Assembly (NCBI GenBank): GCA_021323945.1
Contig: JAJPKA010000018.1
Span: 1-64,000 of the forward strand
Length of the DNA: 64,000 bases
Direction: 5' to 3'
Origin: Pseudomonadota bacterium
GTDB taxonomy: Bacteria > Desulfobacterota > Binatia > Binatales > Binataceae
The notes under the pieces: generated by a model
Told to the model about the DNA's origin: nothing
Database searches by the model: none
What the model saw: only the letters and a program-made list of their open reading frames with translations
Position numbers and translations under genes: made by a program
Part shown: positions 37,701 through 45,948 of the stretch, piece after piece
Numbering within the stretch: position 1 is the stretch's first letter
How the letters are laid out: each line of letters begins with the position of its first letter

Positions 37701-39704
37701 GTTGATCGTCGCGCTGCCATTTCAGTCCCCTCCTCATCGGGGCAATGAGTGAAGTTGCTGACGGGGATGCTATACGCTACCTGATTGACGTGGCTCATTT
37801 CAGTCCCCTCCTCATCGGGGCAATGAGTGAAGTAAAAACCTGCCTCCGCTCGTGCCGACGAAGGTGGTAAATTTCAGTCCCCTCCTCATCGGGGCAATGA
37901 GTGAAGTGCCGAACAGGAATTCCTCCGACGGGTCACACTGAATGAAATTTCAGTCCCCTCCTCATCGGGGCAATGAGTGAAGTTTTCGGCCGGCCGCTGA
38001 AGGCTCCCAGGATCTGATCAAGATTTCAGTCCCCTCCTCATCGGGGCAATGAGTGAAGTTAAGTCGATTTACCCCCCGTTACCCCCCGATTGAGACAATT
38101 TCAGTCCCCTCCTCATCGGGGCAATGAGTGAAGTACAAAAGTAGATGCTCGCACTACCACGAGTTAACCAGAGATTTCAGTCCCCTCCTCATCGGGGCAA
38201 TGAGTGAAGTTTCTATCGTCGCGGGGGGGCAAACTGGCACGCATACATTTCAGTCCCCTCCTCATCGGGGCAATGAGTGAAGTGGCGAATAAAGGAGTCT
38301 GCTGCGCAGCGCAGCAACAATTTCAGTCCCCTCCTCATCGGGGCAATGAGTGAAGTTGTACTGATGATGGCAGGCCGAACGGAGGATATCAATTTCAGTC
38401 CCCTCCTCATCGGGGCAATGAGTGAAGTAGTTATGTCCGGTTGGCGCCGCAGCCAGCGCCATCTCATTTCAGTCCCCTCCTCATCGGGGCAATGAGTGAA
38501 GTTGACGTAGATCCGTTCCCGCCCCTGGACTTTTGTCCAAATTTCAGTCCCCTCCTCATCGGGGCAATGAGTGAAGTGCTAGGGCTGAGCTTGGCCTGAG
38601 CTAGGGCTGAGCTATTTCAGTCCCCTCCTCATCGGGGCAATGAGTGAAGTTGCGAAACGTCGTCCGCGGCGCTGGCGAAAGCGGGTTTATTTCAGTCCCC
38701 TCCTCATCGGGGCAATGAGTGAAGTCGCCGGCGGTCGAGGAACTGGCGCTGGCTGTGGCGCAACGATATTTCAGTCCCCTCCTCATCGGGGCAATGAGTG
38801 AAGTAGCAATGAAAGCGAAAGAAATTTTGACTAATCGCGCATTAATTTCAGTCCCCTCCTCATCGGGGCAATGAGTGAAGTTAAGACCGCATTTATACCC
38901 TGCAGCCCTAAAGTAACATTTCAGTCCCCTCCTCATCGGGGCAATGAGTGAAGTTCGAAGGCAGGCGAAACTCGCTCAGGGCCCATTGGTATTTCAGTCC
39001 CCTCCTCATCGGGGCAATGAGTGAAGTGGTCTACAGGGGATGGCCGCCCTGTACTGATGAGGCAATTTCAGTCCCCTCCTCATCGGGGCAATGAGTGAAG
39101 TATGCCCTGGCGGAATACCTCCGCCAGAAAGGCATCAAATTTCAGTCCCCTCCTCATCGGGGCAATGAGTGAAGTCGCTTGGCGCGCGCGCGGCGATTGG
39201 CGTACTCAATACAGATTTCAGTCCCCTCCTCATCGGGGCAATGAGTGAAGTCGCGCTAGCGCATAGGACCTATCTGCCGAATTTTCAATAATTTCAGTCC
39301 CCTCCTCATCGGGGCAATGAGTGAAGTTTCTCCATTTTTGTCCTCCCGGCCTGCCATCATCAGTACGATTTCAGTCCCCTCCTCATCGGGGCAATGAGTG
39401 AAGTTTCTCTCGTCGCCGGGGCGCAGACCGGCACGCATACTATTTCAGTCCCCTCCTCATCGGGGCAATGAGTGAAGTCAAAGTACTGCCCATTGGCCAA
39501 CGCAACAGGTTGGGTCGTATTTCAGTCCCCTCCTCATCGGGGCAATGAGTGAAGTTAGGCGTGGCCACCTGCACAAACATGCTGTAGTGGAAACATTTCA
39601 GTCCCCTCCTCATCGGGGCAATGAGTGAAGTGATCCTCGCGCACCTGCGAGATCGCGCGACCAAAACATTTCAGTCCCCTCCTCATCGGGGCAATGAGTG
39701 AAGT
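34703..39704 (-). CRISPR. CRISPR array, 67 repeats and 66 spacers
   Basis: Sixty-seven 37-base repeats (plus strand begins ATTTCAGTCC, centre TCCTCATCGGGG, ends ATGAGTGAAGT) alternate with 66 spacers of about 34-46 bases, counted by hand. Repeats are identical apart from one change seen at 35011 (C to A in the repeat at 35002). Transcription is inferred on the minus strand: that strand ends each repeat with ACTGAAAT, a classic 8-nt crRNA 5' handle, after a CCCC/GGGG hairpin suited to Cas6. The cas genes run in this direction towards the array, and the decayed repeats lie at the left (trailer) end, so the leader and newest spacers are on the right. Neighbouring cas6 probably processes crRNAs for both effector complexes. 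Confidence 0.98.
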
Positions 39705-39804
39705 CGCCGCAAAAGCGCCGTAAATACGCGCACTTGGCCGGCGACGCCGACTCCAATTTTTCGCAACACCGCAATTTGTAGCAAACCCCCCCTCATTTGC
39801 GAAA
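39705..39804 (-). promoter_or_regulatory. Putative CRISPR leader
   Basis: The 100 bases between the first repeat (39668-39704, in transcription order) and the cas4 stop are the only place for a leader. They contain runs such as CCAATTTTTCG and GCAATTTGTAGC that are more AT-rich than the surroundings. No -10/-35 pair could be assigned with confidence, and the array may instead be read through from the cas genes. Confidence 0.45.
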
Positions 39805-40506
39805 TCACCAGATATCCCCGCAGTAATTGCGGAATTCGCAACCAATGCAACGGCTGCGCGCAGCGGTTCGCGCCGGCAGTTCTTCCCGGCGGATACAGTT
39901 GCGGATTTCAGCTGCGGCCCATCTCACCGCATCCTTTTCTCGCGTGCCGATAGAGACGCCACTTAACTGGCGCGAAGGTACCAGATAGACGAATGCTCGT
40001 GTCACCTTGCGCGCGAGGGTCTCTTGGACCAGGAGCGCGTATGCGGCGAGTTGAATTCGATGGTTGTAGCGAACACCCCCGTCGGTATGCTTGAAGTCGA
40101 CCAGGTGACAACCGCGCTCGTGCAGAATCAAGAGATCGATCTTGCCCGAAAGGTTAAGGCTCGGAGAATAAAGCCACGTGCCGAATCGCCGCTCCCCGCG
40201 TTCCAGGCCGTAACGTTTAAAGCTGCGGCGTGTTTCGAGCGTTTCGACGGCCGCCTGGATAAGACGGCCACGCTCCATGCTGAAAGTGCGCACGAAATCG
40301 ACTGGCATTACATGACGGTAGTACGGAATGCGCGCGCAGTAAGCCCACTGTTTGAGGTCGGTCACGGTGAGCGGCGGGGTTGGGGCGCTGCTGGTTATAG
40401 CCGCACGACGCATGTCCGCAGTCGGCTTTGAATTGTGCCGCGACGTGGATTGCTTGCGGTGGCGCCGCCTTGGGGGCCGCGGTCTGGCCATGCGATCAGC
40501 GGTCAC
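39805..40506 (-). CDS. cas4: CRISPR-associated exonuclease Cas4
   Basis: The 233-residue RecB-family nuclease trims and orients prespacers before integration. A first Cys (C57, in YCARIPYY) and a C-terminal cluster C220-x2-C223-x5-C229 bind an iron-sulphur cluster. The catalytic core is GKIDLLI (D124), LVDFKHT (D137, K139) and the QLAAYALL motif (Q152). A basic, low-complexity stretch of about 45 residues precedes the domain, longer than usual. Its start overlaps the cas2 end by 11 bases. It is the last cas gene before the leader. Confidence 0.93.
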   Translation of the reverse strand: MTADRMARPRPPRRRHRKQSTSRHNSKPTADMRRAAITSSAPTPPLTVTDLKQWAYCARIPYYRHVMPVDFVRTFSMERGRLIQAAVETLETRRSFKRYGLERGERRFGTWLYSPSLNLSGKIDLLILHERGCHLVDFKHTDGGVRYNHRIQLAAYALLVQETLARKVTRAFVYLVPSRQLSGVSIGTREKDAVRWAAAEIRNCIRREELPARTAARSRCIGCEFRNYCGDIW

Positions 40507-40768
40507 CGGTTATTCGGATGATTTCGCACTTCGCAGCAAAGTCCCGTTCGCAGATTTGGAGCATCAGAATTTTGCCCTCATTGTCGCCGAGAGTCTGATC
40601 GAGGCGGGCGAACATCTCCTTGCGTCGAGTCGAATCGAGCGGACCGCTGAAGACGCTGTACTGGATATGGTCGAGCCCATAATCCTTGCAGACGTCGGCA
40701 ATTCGGAGCCGGATGCGGTCGCTCGTGATGTCGTAGATAACAAGGGTCAGCAGTTCCTGTCCGCGCAT
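40496..40768 (-). CDS. cas2: CRISPR-associated endoribonuclease/adaptation protein Cas2
   Basis: The 90-residue ferredoxin-like protein forms the core of the Cas1-Cas2 integrase. It begins with TLVIYDITSDRIRLRIADVCKDYG, where D13 is the conserved Asp after the first strand, followed by DHIQYSVFSG. Length is typical. Its ATG overlaps the stop of the upstream CARF gene by one base (TAATG). Cas1, its partner, lies about 8 kb upstream, on the other side of the type III genes. Confidence 0.96.
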   Translation of the reverse strand: MRGQELLTLVIYDITSDRIRLRIADVCKDYGLDHIQYSVFSGPLDSTRRKEMFARLDQTLGDNEGKILMLQICERDFAAKCEIIRITGDR

Positions 40769-42111
40769 TAGTCATTGCTGCCGCGAGAATCGGTAAATCG
40801 GTACTGGAAATTGGCGGTTTCCAGCCAGTCGTTGGCAACGTCAGGCGCCTCCTCGCGCAACAATTTCTCCAAGCGGTCGTAGGTGTCAGACAGCGATTGC
40901 AGAGATTGCTGATCGAGACGGTCGAAGCCGTGGATCAAAATACTGCTATTGCGGCTGTTGACCTCGGGACCGAGTTGCTTGAGCTGGTCGGCGAAGGGGT
41001 CGTTGAGACGGCCGAGCAGGCGGGCCGTTTGCTCGCGACCTGCCCGCAGATAGGTTCGACCCTTAAAGTCGAAGCTTTCAAGCGGTCGGCTGCCTTCTTT
41101 TTCCAGCTCCTCGCGCAGTTGCGCGACCGCTGGATTTTCGGGATCGAGGTATGACGAATCGAGCCGATGCGCGAACAGTCGGGTTTGACCGAGCATTTCA
41201 GCGATCCGGTAGGCCCTCAGGTTGGCATCCTCGAATTGCTCTTGCCGGATTCGACGGCGCCCATTGGCCAGCAAATCGACCATCAGGCGTCGCGCGTGAC
41301 GGGCCATTTCATCGAAGGCCTCGGGCAAAAGCGGCCGCTTAGAGTTTTTTTTGGGCGAATCACGGGCGAGCTCCGTTACCCAGGCAATCTCTTGAGGCCG
41401 AGGCTTGAAGCAACCGAACTGCGATGAGTCCGGCAGCTGCTCGGCTTCCTGGCAGGCGGTCGAATAGTCAAGTCGGTCCCAGGCCGAGTAGAATTTGGCG
41501 TAACTGCGCGCAGCGTGCAGTTCCGACAGAAGGTGATCCGGCCAGCCGCGGCCGTCGTCGTCAAGAATTTCGAGCACGGCAGCGAAATGGCAGGCTTGGA
41601 AGGCGTCGCGGGCCCGGTCGAGCTGCCGGCTCGCTGTCGCGATGGCCGTCTCAACCGTTCTGACGCGCTCGGTGCCTGGTATGACGACGCCTTGCTTGTT
41701 GGGGTCGCGATCGCCTTCGACGTAGCGGAGCCGCGGGATTTGGTTGCGCACCGCCGCGAGCGCAAGTGCAGCGCTCATGGCTTTGGTCCCGCGTGTAAAA
41801 TCGGCCTCGATCGCGTCGGGTGGGAAGCCGCTTTGGATCAACTTGCGAATCGAGTTATCGAAATGGCCGAAGCAGGCGTCTACGTCATTTTCATCGTCGG
41901 CGTTTGGGAGTGGCGCCACCTCAACCTGCAAATGAGTGAGGCGTTGCTTCAGCTCCTCAGCGTGTGTTTTGGTTTGCTGTGATGGCAGCAGAACAACTCG
42001 GCTAAATTGGCCCTCGCAAATGGACTTTAGGATGGGCCGATAAAGGCTGTCTTCCAGCTGGCAGGCTCTTCCGGTACCAACTGTTGCAGCTAGTGCGCGC
42101 GCCTGAGACAT
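40768..42111 (-). CDS. CARF-HEPN ribonuclease (Csm6-like, TIGR02710 type)
   Basis: This 447-residue protein is a likely cyclic-oligoadenylate sensor. The N-terminal CARF domain (about 1-160) carries the ligand-loop motif DFTRGTKAMSAALALAA at 104-120, typical of CRISPR-associated Rossmann folds. The C-terminal region contains RNSSILIHG, an R-x6-H HEPN nuclease motif with R387 and H394. Its general plan resembles the TIGR02710 (Cas02710) family more than classical Csm6. The gene follows csm5 and precedes cas2, so the nuclease would be activated by signal made by the Cas10 GGDD domain and would cut RNA non-specifically. Confidence 0.85.
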   Translation of the reverse strand: MSQARALAATVGTGRACQLEDSLYRPILKSICEGQFSRVVLLPSQQTKTHAEELKQRLTHLQVEVAPLPNADDENDVDACFGHFDNSIRKLIQSGFPPDAIEADFTRGTKAMSAALALAAVRNQIPRLRYVEGDRDPNKQGVVIPGTERVRTVETAIATASRQLDRARDAFQACHFAAVLEILDDDGRGWPDHLLSELHAARSYAKFYSAWDRLDYSTACQEAEQLPDSSQFGCFKPRPQEIAWVTELARDSPKKNSKRPLLPEAFDEMARHARRLMVDLLANGRRRIRQEQFEDANLRAYRIAEMLGQTRLFAHRLDSSYLDPENPAVAQLREELEKEGSRPLESFDFKGRTYLRAGREQTARLLGRLNDPFADQLKQLGPEVNSRNSSILIHGFDRLDQQSLQSLSDTYDRLEKLLREEAPDVANDWLETANFQYRFTDSRGSND

Positions 42112-42266
42112 ATGGTTACCCCTGTCCGAAATTAAGCTCGCGGAGCGAGCGCCAGTGGCAGCGCCCGACGCCGCCTCCAGTCAATCTGAAAGGGCTGTAT
42201 AAAAGTCGACGGGGCGCAGCCATTGAGTCGATAGATAGTCGGCACGGTCGCCGGAAAACGGACCAT

Positions 42267-43649
42267 TCAGGACTTTTTCCAGTACGGCTCCAACTCTGGA
42301 AATTTAGCGCGTGCCTCGGCCAAACGTTTTTTGTCATGGCCCCACACCTCGCTTATACGGCGCGCGAGCCCTTCGAGACGTGTGCCGCGCCGCTTCTCGT
42401 CCTGTTGGGCTTGTGCGTAGAGATGGGCCAGACTCCCCCAATCGGCGGGGCGAAGGTGACTGAGTCCCTGGATGAACAGGTCTTCGGGAAAAGAGACGGC
42501 GATAGGATTCGACGCTGGTGCTTCGGGCGGGGCAGGAGCTGCTGGCTGCACTGCTCGGTTCAGCTCGCCCGCGGTTTCAGCGGAAATGGGCTGCAAGGAG
42601 ACCCAGCCCAGGATATCGGATGGTTCGTGATTGCTTCCGGCGACGATTACTTTTCGGGTTTTCGGGCCGCGGGCGGAGGATTTTGGCAGCAAGCGTTGCC
42701 GCTCCTGTCCGTGGGGAAGGAGATCACCTGTCATGCTTCTCCATCCCGTGCCCCATCCGAGGCGCAGGAAAATGGTTTGCGGAGTAGCTTGCTTAATTTG
42801 CTGCTCGAGCCGTTCGAGCCGCGCAGTCAGGTTCGCGCCGATATCTTGGAAATACTGCAGATCACCGCGGAGCAAAAACCTGGAGTGCTCGCGGGACCAT
42901 TGTGAGATCCGCTCCCATGATGGCAGGTTATCGGTAAACAGTTCGGATTCGAGGTATCGATCTCCGAGGCGAATCGTGGCGGCGGCCGCGGATCCCGCGG
43001 CGAGAGCCTCGACTGCGGTTAAGGTATTGGTTTGCGTACCGGTTGCTTTGGTCAAAACAATAGTGGCGCAATCCATGGCGAAGACCACGTCCGCGACTGA
43101 ACATGCGCGCATCAGGTCGGCTTTGGCGTCGTTGCGATGTAATCTGGCTTGCTGGCGAAATAGTGCTTGTTCAAGGTCTAGCGCCGCGTTTTTTGAGCGG
43201 GTGTGAGCCTGGCGAGCGGCGGCTTTAAACTTCCGCTCGAGTTCGGGGCTCATCGGTTGGTGAGGCCCGCCGTTTCCGGCCCGGCCTGCGAAGATCAGCG
43301 TGCGCAGCGCGCCCTTCAGGGAGGAGCCGGGTATGAGCGGATTGCCGAGCGCGGAGCGGAGCAGGGCGCGAGTTTTCACCCCTTCGGGGACGGTTGCAGC
43401 AGCGTGAGTCCACACATACTCTTCAGCCTTCTTCCCCTGGAAAAGATCACGGATTTTGCTCCTCAGGGTGTCGAGGTCGCGCGCGAGCTGACCGATATCG
43501 GACAGCCGCTGAAGGACTCGCTCCGAGTTCAAGATAAAAGTTTTTCCGTTGCGGACAATGAAATCGATTCCGCTCACATATTCGATCCCGGAGCCAATGT
43601 GGACCGGGGTCAGGCAGGTCAGGCGGAAATGCTGCAGTCTGTCGCACAC
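42267..43649 (-). CDS. csm5: Type III-A CRISPR RAMP protein Csm5
   Basis: The 460-residue RAMP caps the crRNA 3' end of the Csm complex. It opens with FRLTCLTPVHIGSG and continues with PLIPGSSLKGALRTLIF, both standard RAMP/Csm5 patterns, and ends LEPYWKKS. The GTG at 43649 is chosen over the open frame upstream because GGAGG lies 10 bases before it and it follows the csm4 TGA by a single base. The middle (about 170-330) is poorly conserved. A 155-base gap separates it from the CARF gene. Confidence 0.9.
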   Translation of the reverse strand: MCDRLQHFRLTCLTPVHIGSGIEYVSGIDFIVRNGKTFILNSERVLQRLSDIGQLARDLDTLRSKIRDLFQGKKAEEYVWTHAAATVPEGVKTRALLRSALGNPLIPGSSLKGALRTLIFAGRAGNGGPHQPMSPELERKFKAAARQAHTRSKNAALDLEQALFRQQARLHRNDAKADLMRACSVADVVFAMDCATIVLTKATGTQTNTLTAVEALAAGSAAAATIRLGDRYLESELFTDNLPSWERISQWSREHSRFLLRGDLQYFQDIGANLTARLERLEQQIKQATPQTIFLRLGWGTGWRSMTGDLLPHGQERQRLLPKSSARGPKTRKVIVAGSNHEPSDILGWVSLQPISAETAGELNRAVQPAAPAPPEAPASNPIAVSFPEDLFIQGLSHLRPADWGSLAHLYAQAQQDEKRRGTRLEGLARRISEVWGHDKKRLAEARAKFPELEPYWKKS

Positions 43650-43650
43650 G

Positions 43651-44697
43651 TCAGCTGTTCCTCCATGCCAGCGGCAGGGTAAGAGCGCAGCCACAACGGT
43701 AGACGGCATAAGGCAAGCGGTTCGAGCGCAGCGTACACACACTATTGCCGTAGCGCGACGCTCCGAGATCACAGACGAGGCTGCCTTCGGCCAGCAGGTT
43801 GACCGTCTGGCGCCGGTTGACGCCTATGCCATTCAGCTCGGCCCATCCGCCACGGCCCACCAGACTGTAGGCGGCGGGCGATGCCAGCAGGCCCTGGAGG
43901 ATCTCGGCTTTGGTTGGATGCATGAGCGAGAGCAGGAGCCGTCGCCCGCTGCCGAGTTGCGGCTCAAAGCCATCGATCACCCGATGCAGCTCAAAGCGGC
44001 CACGGCCAATGGAGCGACCGCCGCCAATTCCTTCCATCCCCAGGATTCTGAGTGCGGTTTCGAAAGTGGGACGGTAACTCGGGTCGTGGAACTCAGCCAG
44101 AACAGTCAGGTAGACATCCTTGCGAAAGTAGGTTGATCCATATCGGAAGAGGACTCCTTCGGCGGCTGCGGCGGTAAACCGGTCGACCGCCACGCGCGGC
44201 GTCACTTCCCGTCGCCACAGATGTTGGCGCCAAATCGAGTCTATCGTCGGGTTGGAGTCGAAGGCCCCAGGTGCCGCGGGTGCCACGATTGAGCCGCGGT
44301 CGGACACCAGCAGGGCATCGGATGGCAACGCTCGCCCTTGCGCCAGTGCCCGAAGCGACTCAACCGTGGCAAAGCGTGCCCGGCGATAGGACTTCGGAAA
44401 ATCTCCATCATCGCGAGTACTTTGTCGGGACCAGCCAACGGGCAGGAAGAGCAGCACCTCGAAACGCTGGTTCCGTTCGAGCGTTGGCATGGCCGATGAG
44501 AGCACGAAGGGCGGCTCGACAGCGAGTGCTTCGATCTCGGCGGCCGTGGCTGAGGTGGCGCGATCCCAGACACTTAGAATCGCAGAGACCAAGGTATCGG
44601 AGCGCGGCAGATCCTCCAGGTCAGCCGGGTCGTCGTCGCGCCCGCCACTGAGATGAAAGGCGGAAAGCAGGCGCAGGATGTATTGAACCAGAGCCAT
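43651..44697 (-). CDS. csm4: Type III-A CRISPR RAMP protein Csm4
   Basis: The 348-residue Cas5-like RAMP of the Csm complex binds the crRNA 5' handle next to Cas10. Motifs include an N-terminal MALVQYILRLLSAFHLS, LPRSDTLVSAIL (typical of Csm4 group RAMPs) and the Gly-rich loop GIGGGRSIGRGRFEL. The ATG at 44697 starts one base after the csm3 TGA; the longer frame extends into csm3 and is rejected. Length is normal. It is translationally coupled to csm3 and csm5. Confidence 0.9.
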   Translation of the reverse strand: MALVQYILRLLSAFHLSGGRDDDPADLEDLPRSDTLVSAILSVWDRATSATAAEIEALAVEPPFVLSSAMPTLERNQRFEVLLFLPVGWSRQSTRDDGDFPKSYRRARFATVESLRALAQGRALPSDALLVSDRGSIVAPAAPGAFDSNPTIDSIWRQHLWRREVTPRVAVDRFTAAAAEGVLFRYGSTYFRKDVYLTVLAEFHDPSYRPTFETALRILGMEGIGGGRSIGRGRFELHRVIDGFEPQLGSGRRLLLSLMHPTKAEILQGLLASPAAYSLVGRGGWAELNGIGVNRRQTVNLLAEGSLVCDLGASRYGNSVCTLRSNRLPYAVYRCGCALTLPLAWRNS

Positions 44698-44698
44698 C

Positions 44699-45490
44699 TC
44701 AGGCGGCTGCGGCAAGATCTTCAACCGGCCAAATCAGGGGCGCTTTCATTTGGTTCTGCCGCAGCCCCTCCTTCAAAGCTTCTTCCGAGCGAAAGCATTC
44801 AGCCTTAAGCTCGAGGCGGTGATTGATTTCGAGCCGTACACGGCCATAGCCGCGGGAGGATTGCCCGCCCAAGGCATCGTAGGCGACAAGCCGCAATCCT
44901 TCCAGGATTAATTCCACGAATTTTTCTTCGGGATCTTGCTCGAAGAGGTTGAGGAGGAGCTCAAGGCTGAATTTGGAGCCGGCCGGTACGCGCTCAAAGT
45001 TGCGCGGGTTGGCCGCGCTGGTGAGCCGGTCAATTGCGACCTCGGTCTTCAGTTCGGTGAAATCGGTCGCCAGATTCGCCATTCGTTTCACTTGCTCGTG
45101 ATTGATCAGGGGTAAGTCGCGCACCAGCAAACGACTGGACTGAATCAGCTGACGTTTCTGATCGACCGCGATGCCGAATACCTGGCAGACGGTGCACTGA
45201 CCGCATTGACAGGGGCCGTGGGAACGCTCAGTGACGAAGCCGTCGCAACCCTTCGGGTTGCCATCGGCAACGGGGGCACAGTGGGCGCGCTCCAGGAGGC
45301 TGCGCATTTTGCCTTTCAAGCTGCTGCCGGGAATGTAGGGTGCGTTATCCTGCGGATTGCGGACGACGACTTTGTCGGCGCCGCCGATTCGGAGACCGAC
45401 TTCGCTGCCACCGATGTGCAAGCCGCTTACGGCGGTGATGGACCCCAGGAACAGCACTTTTTTGACGAGGCGAGGGGTTGGATCACTCAC
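44699..45490 (-). CDS. csm3: Type III-A CRISPR RAMP protein Csm3 (target-RNA nuclease)
   Basis: The 263-residue backbone subunit is present in several copies in the Csm complex and cuts bound target RNA every 6 nt. GLHIGGSEVGLRIGGAD contains the catalytic Asp (D39, aligned with D33 of Streptococcus thermophilus Csm3). PYIPGSSLKGKMRSLLE and GGQSSRGYGRV are standard motifs. A Cys-rich insert (CQCGQCTVCQVFG, about residues 94-106) may bind Zn. The start ATG overlaps the csm2 TGA (ATGA). The retained Asp predicts an active RNase. Confidence 0.95.
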   Translation of the reverse strand: MSDPTPRLVKKVLFLGSITAVSGLHIGGSEVGLRIGGADKVVVRNPQDNAPYIPGSSLKGKMRSLLERAHCAPVADGNPKGCDGFVTERSHGPCQCGQCTVCQVFGIAVDQKRQLIQSSRLLVRDLPLINHEQVKRMANLATDFTELKTEVAIDRLTSAANPRNFERVPAGSKFSLELLLNLFEQDPEEKFVELILEGLRLVAYDALGGQSSRGYGRVRLEINHRLELKAECFRSEEALKEGLRQNQMKAPLIWPVEDLAAAA

Positions 45491-45948
45491 TGGTTATCCT
45501 GCTCCTTTCGGGCGTAATGATAGGCGACTACTGCCTCAGCGAGGTCGCAGATGGCCTCAACCTTTTCCGCGGTAAGCTGTTTGACAGCGTCGTCAATGAT
45601 TTTCGAGAACCAGTCTCTAAGCGAGTCGGCATTACCGCCTCGCTCGCGTGCGGCGAGATAATGAACTCGGGCGCGATGCATCATCAGCGCGTTCGAGAAG
45701 GATTTGGGGTCAAAGTGGTGCCCGAGCTCCGCCCGCAGCCTAACAATCGGGCCGTAGAAATTGCGCATCTGGGTGCGGACAAGCCCCGCACAGGCTGTTG
45801 CGATCTTGTGCGCGGTGCGATCGATTTCAACCGCGTCGCGCTCCAGAATCCGCGAAACCCGTTGTTGGTCAACATTTTGCACAGTCTCGGCGGGCCGCCT
45901 ATCTATGGTGCGCGCGGCCGGCGGGGAAGATGGTCCTTGTCTGTTCAT
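45487..45948 (-). CDS. csm2: Type III-A CRISPR small subunit Csm2
   Basis: The all-helical small subunit of 153 residues contains GLVRTQMRNFYGPIVRLR, the best conserved Csm2 segment. ATG 45948 overlaps the cas10 TGA in an ATGA pattern, and its own stop overlaps the csm3 ATG likewise. A frame starting 11 codons earlier is inside cas10 and not needed. The N-terminal 30 residues are Pro/Arg-rich and likely disordered. It stabilises the RNA filament in the Csm complex. Confidence 0.9.
   Translation of the reverse strand: MNRQGPSSPPAARTIDRRPAETVQNVDQQRVSRILERDAVEIDRTAHKIATACAGLVRTQMRNFYGPIVRLRAELGHHFDPKSFSNALMMHRARVHYLAARERGGNADSLRDWFSKIIDDAVKQLTAEKVEAICDLAEAVVAYHYARKEQDNQ

Noticed and set aside
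34703-39704. Many short frames inside the CRISPR array, on both strands
   Set aside because: They are translations of the 37-base repeat (recurring FTHCPDEEGTEI or SLIAPMRRGLK) joined by spacers, not genes.
40024-40771. Plus-strand frames opposite cas4 and cas2
   Set aside because: Antisense shadows of genes with complete catalytic motifs.
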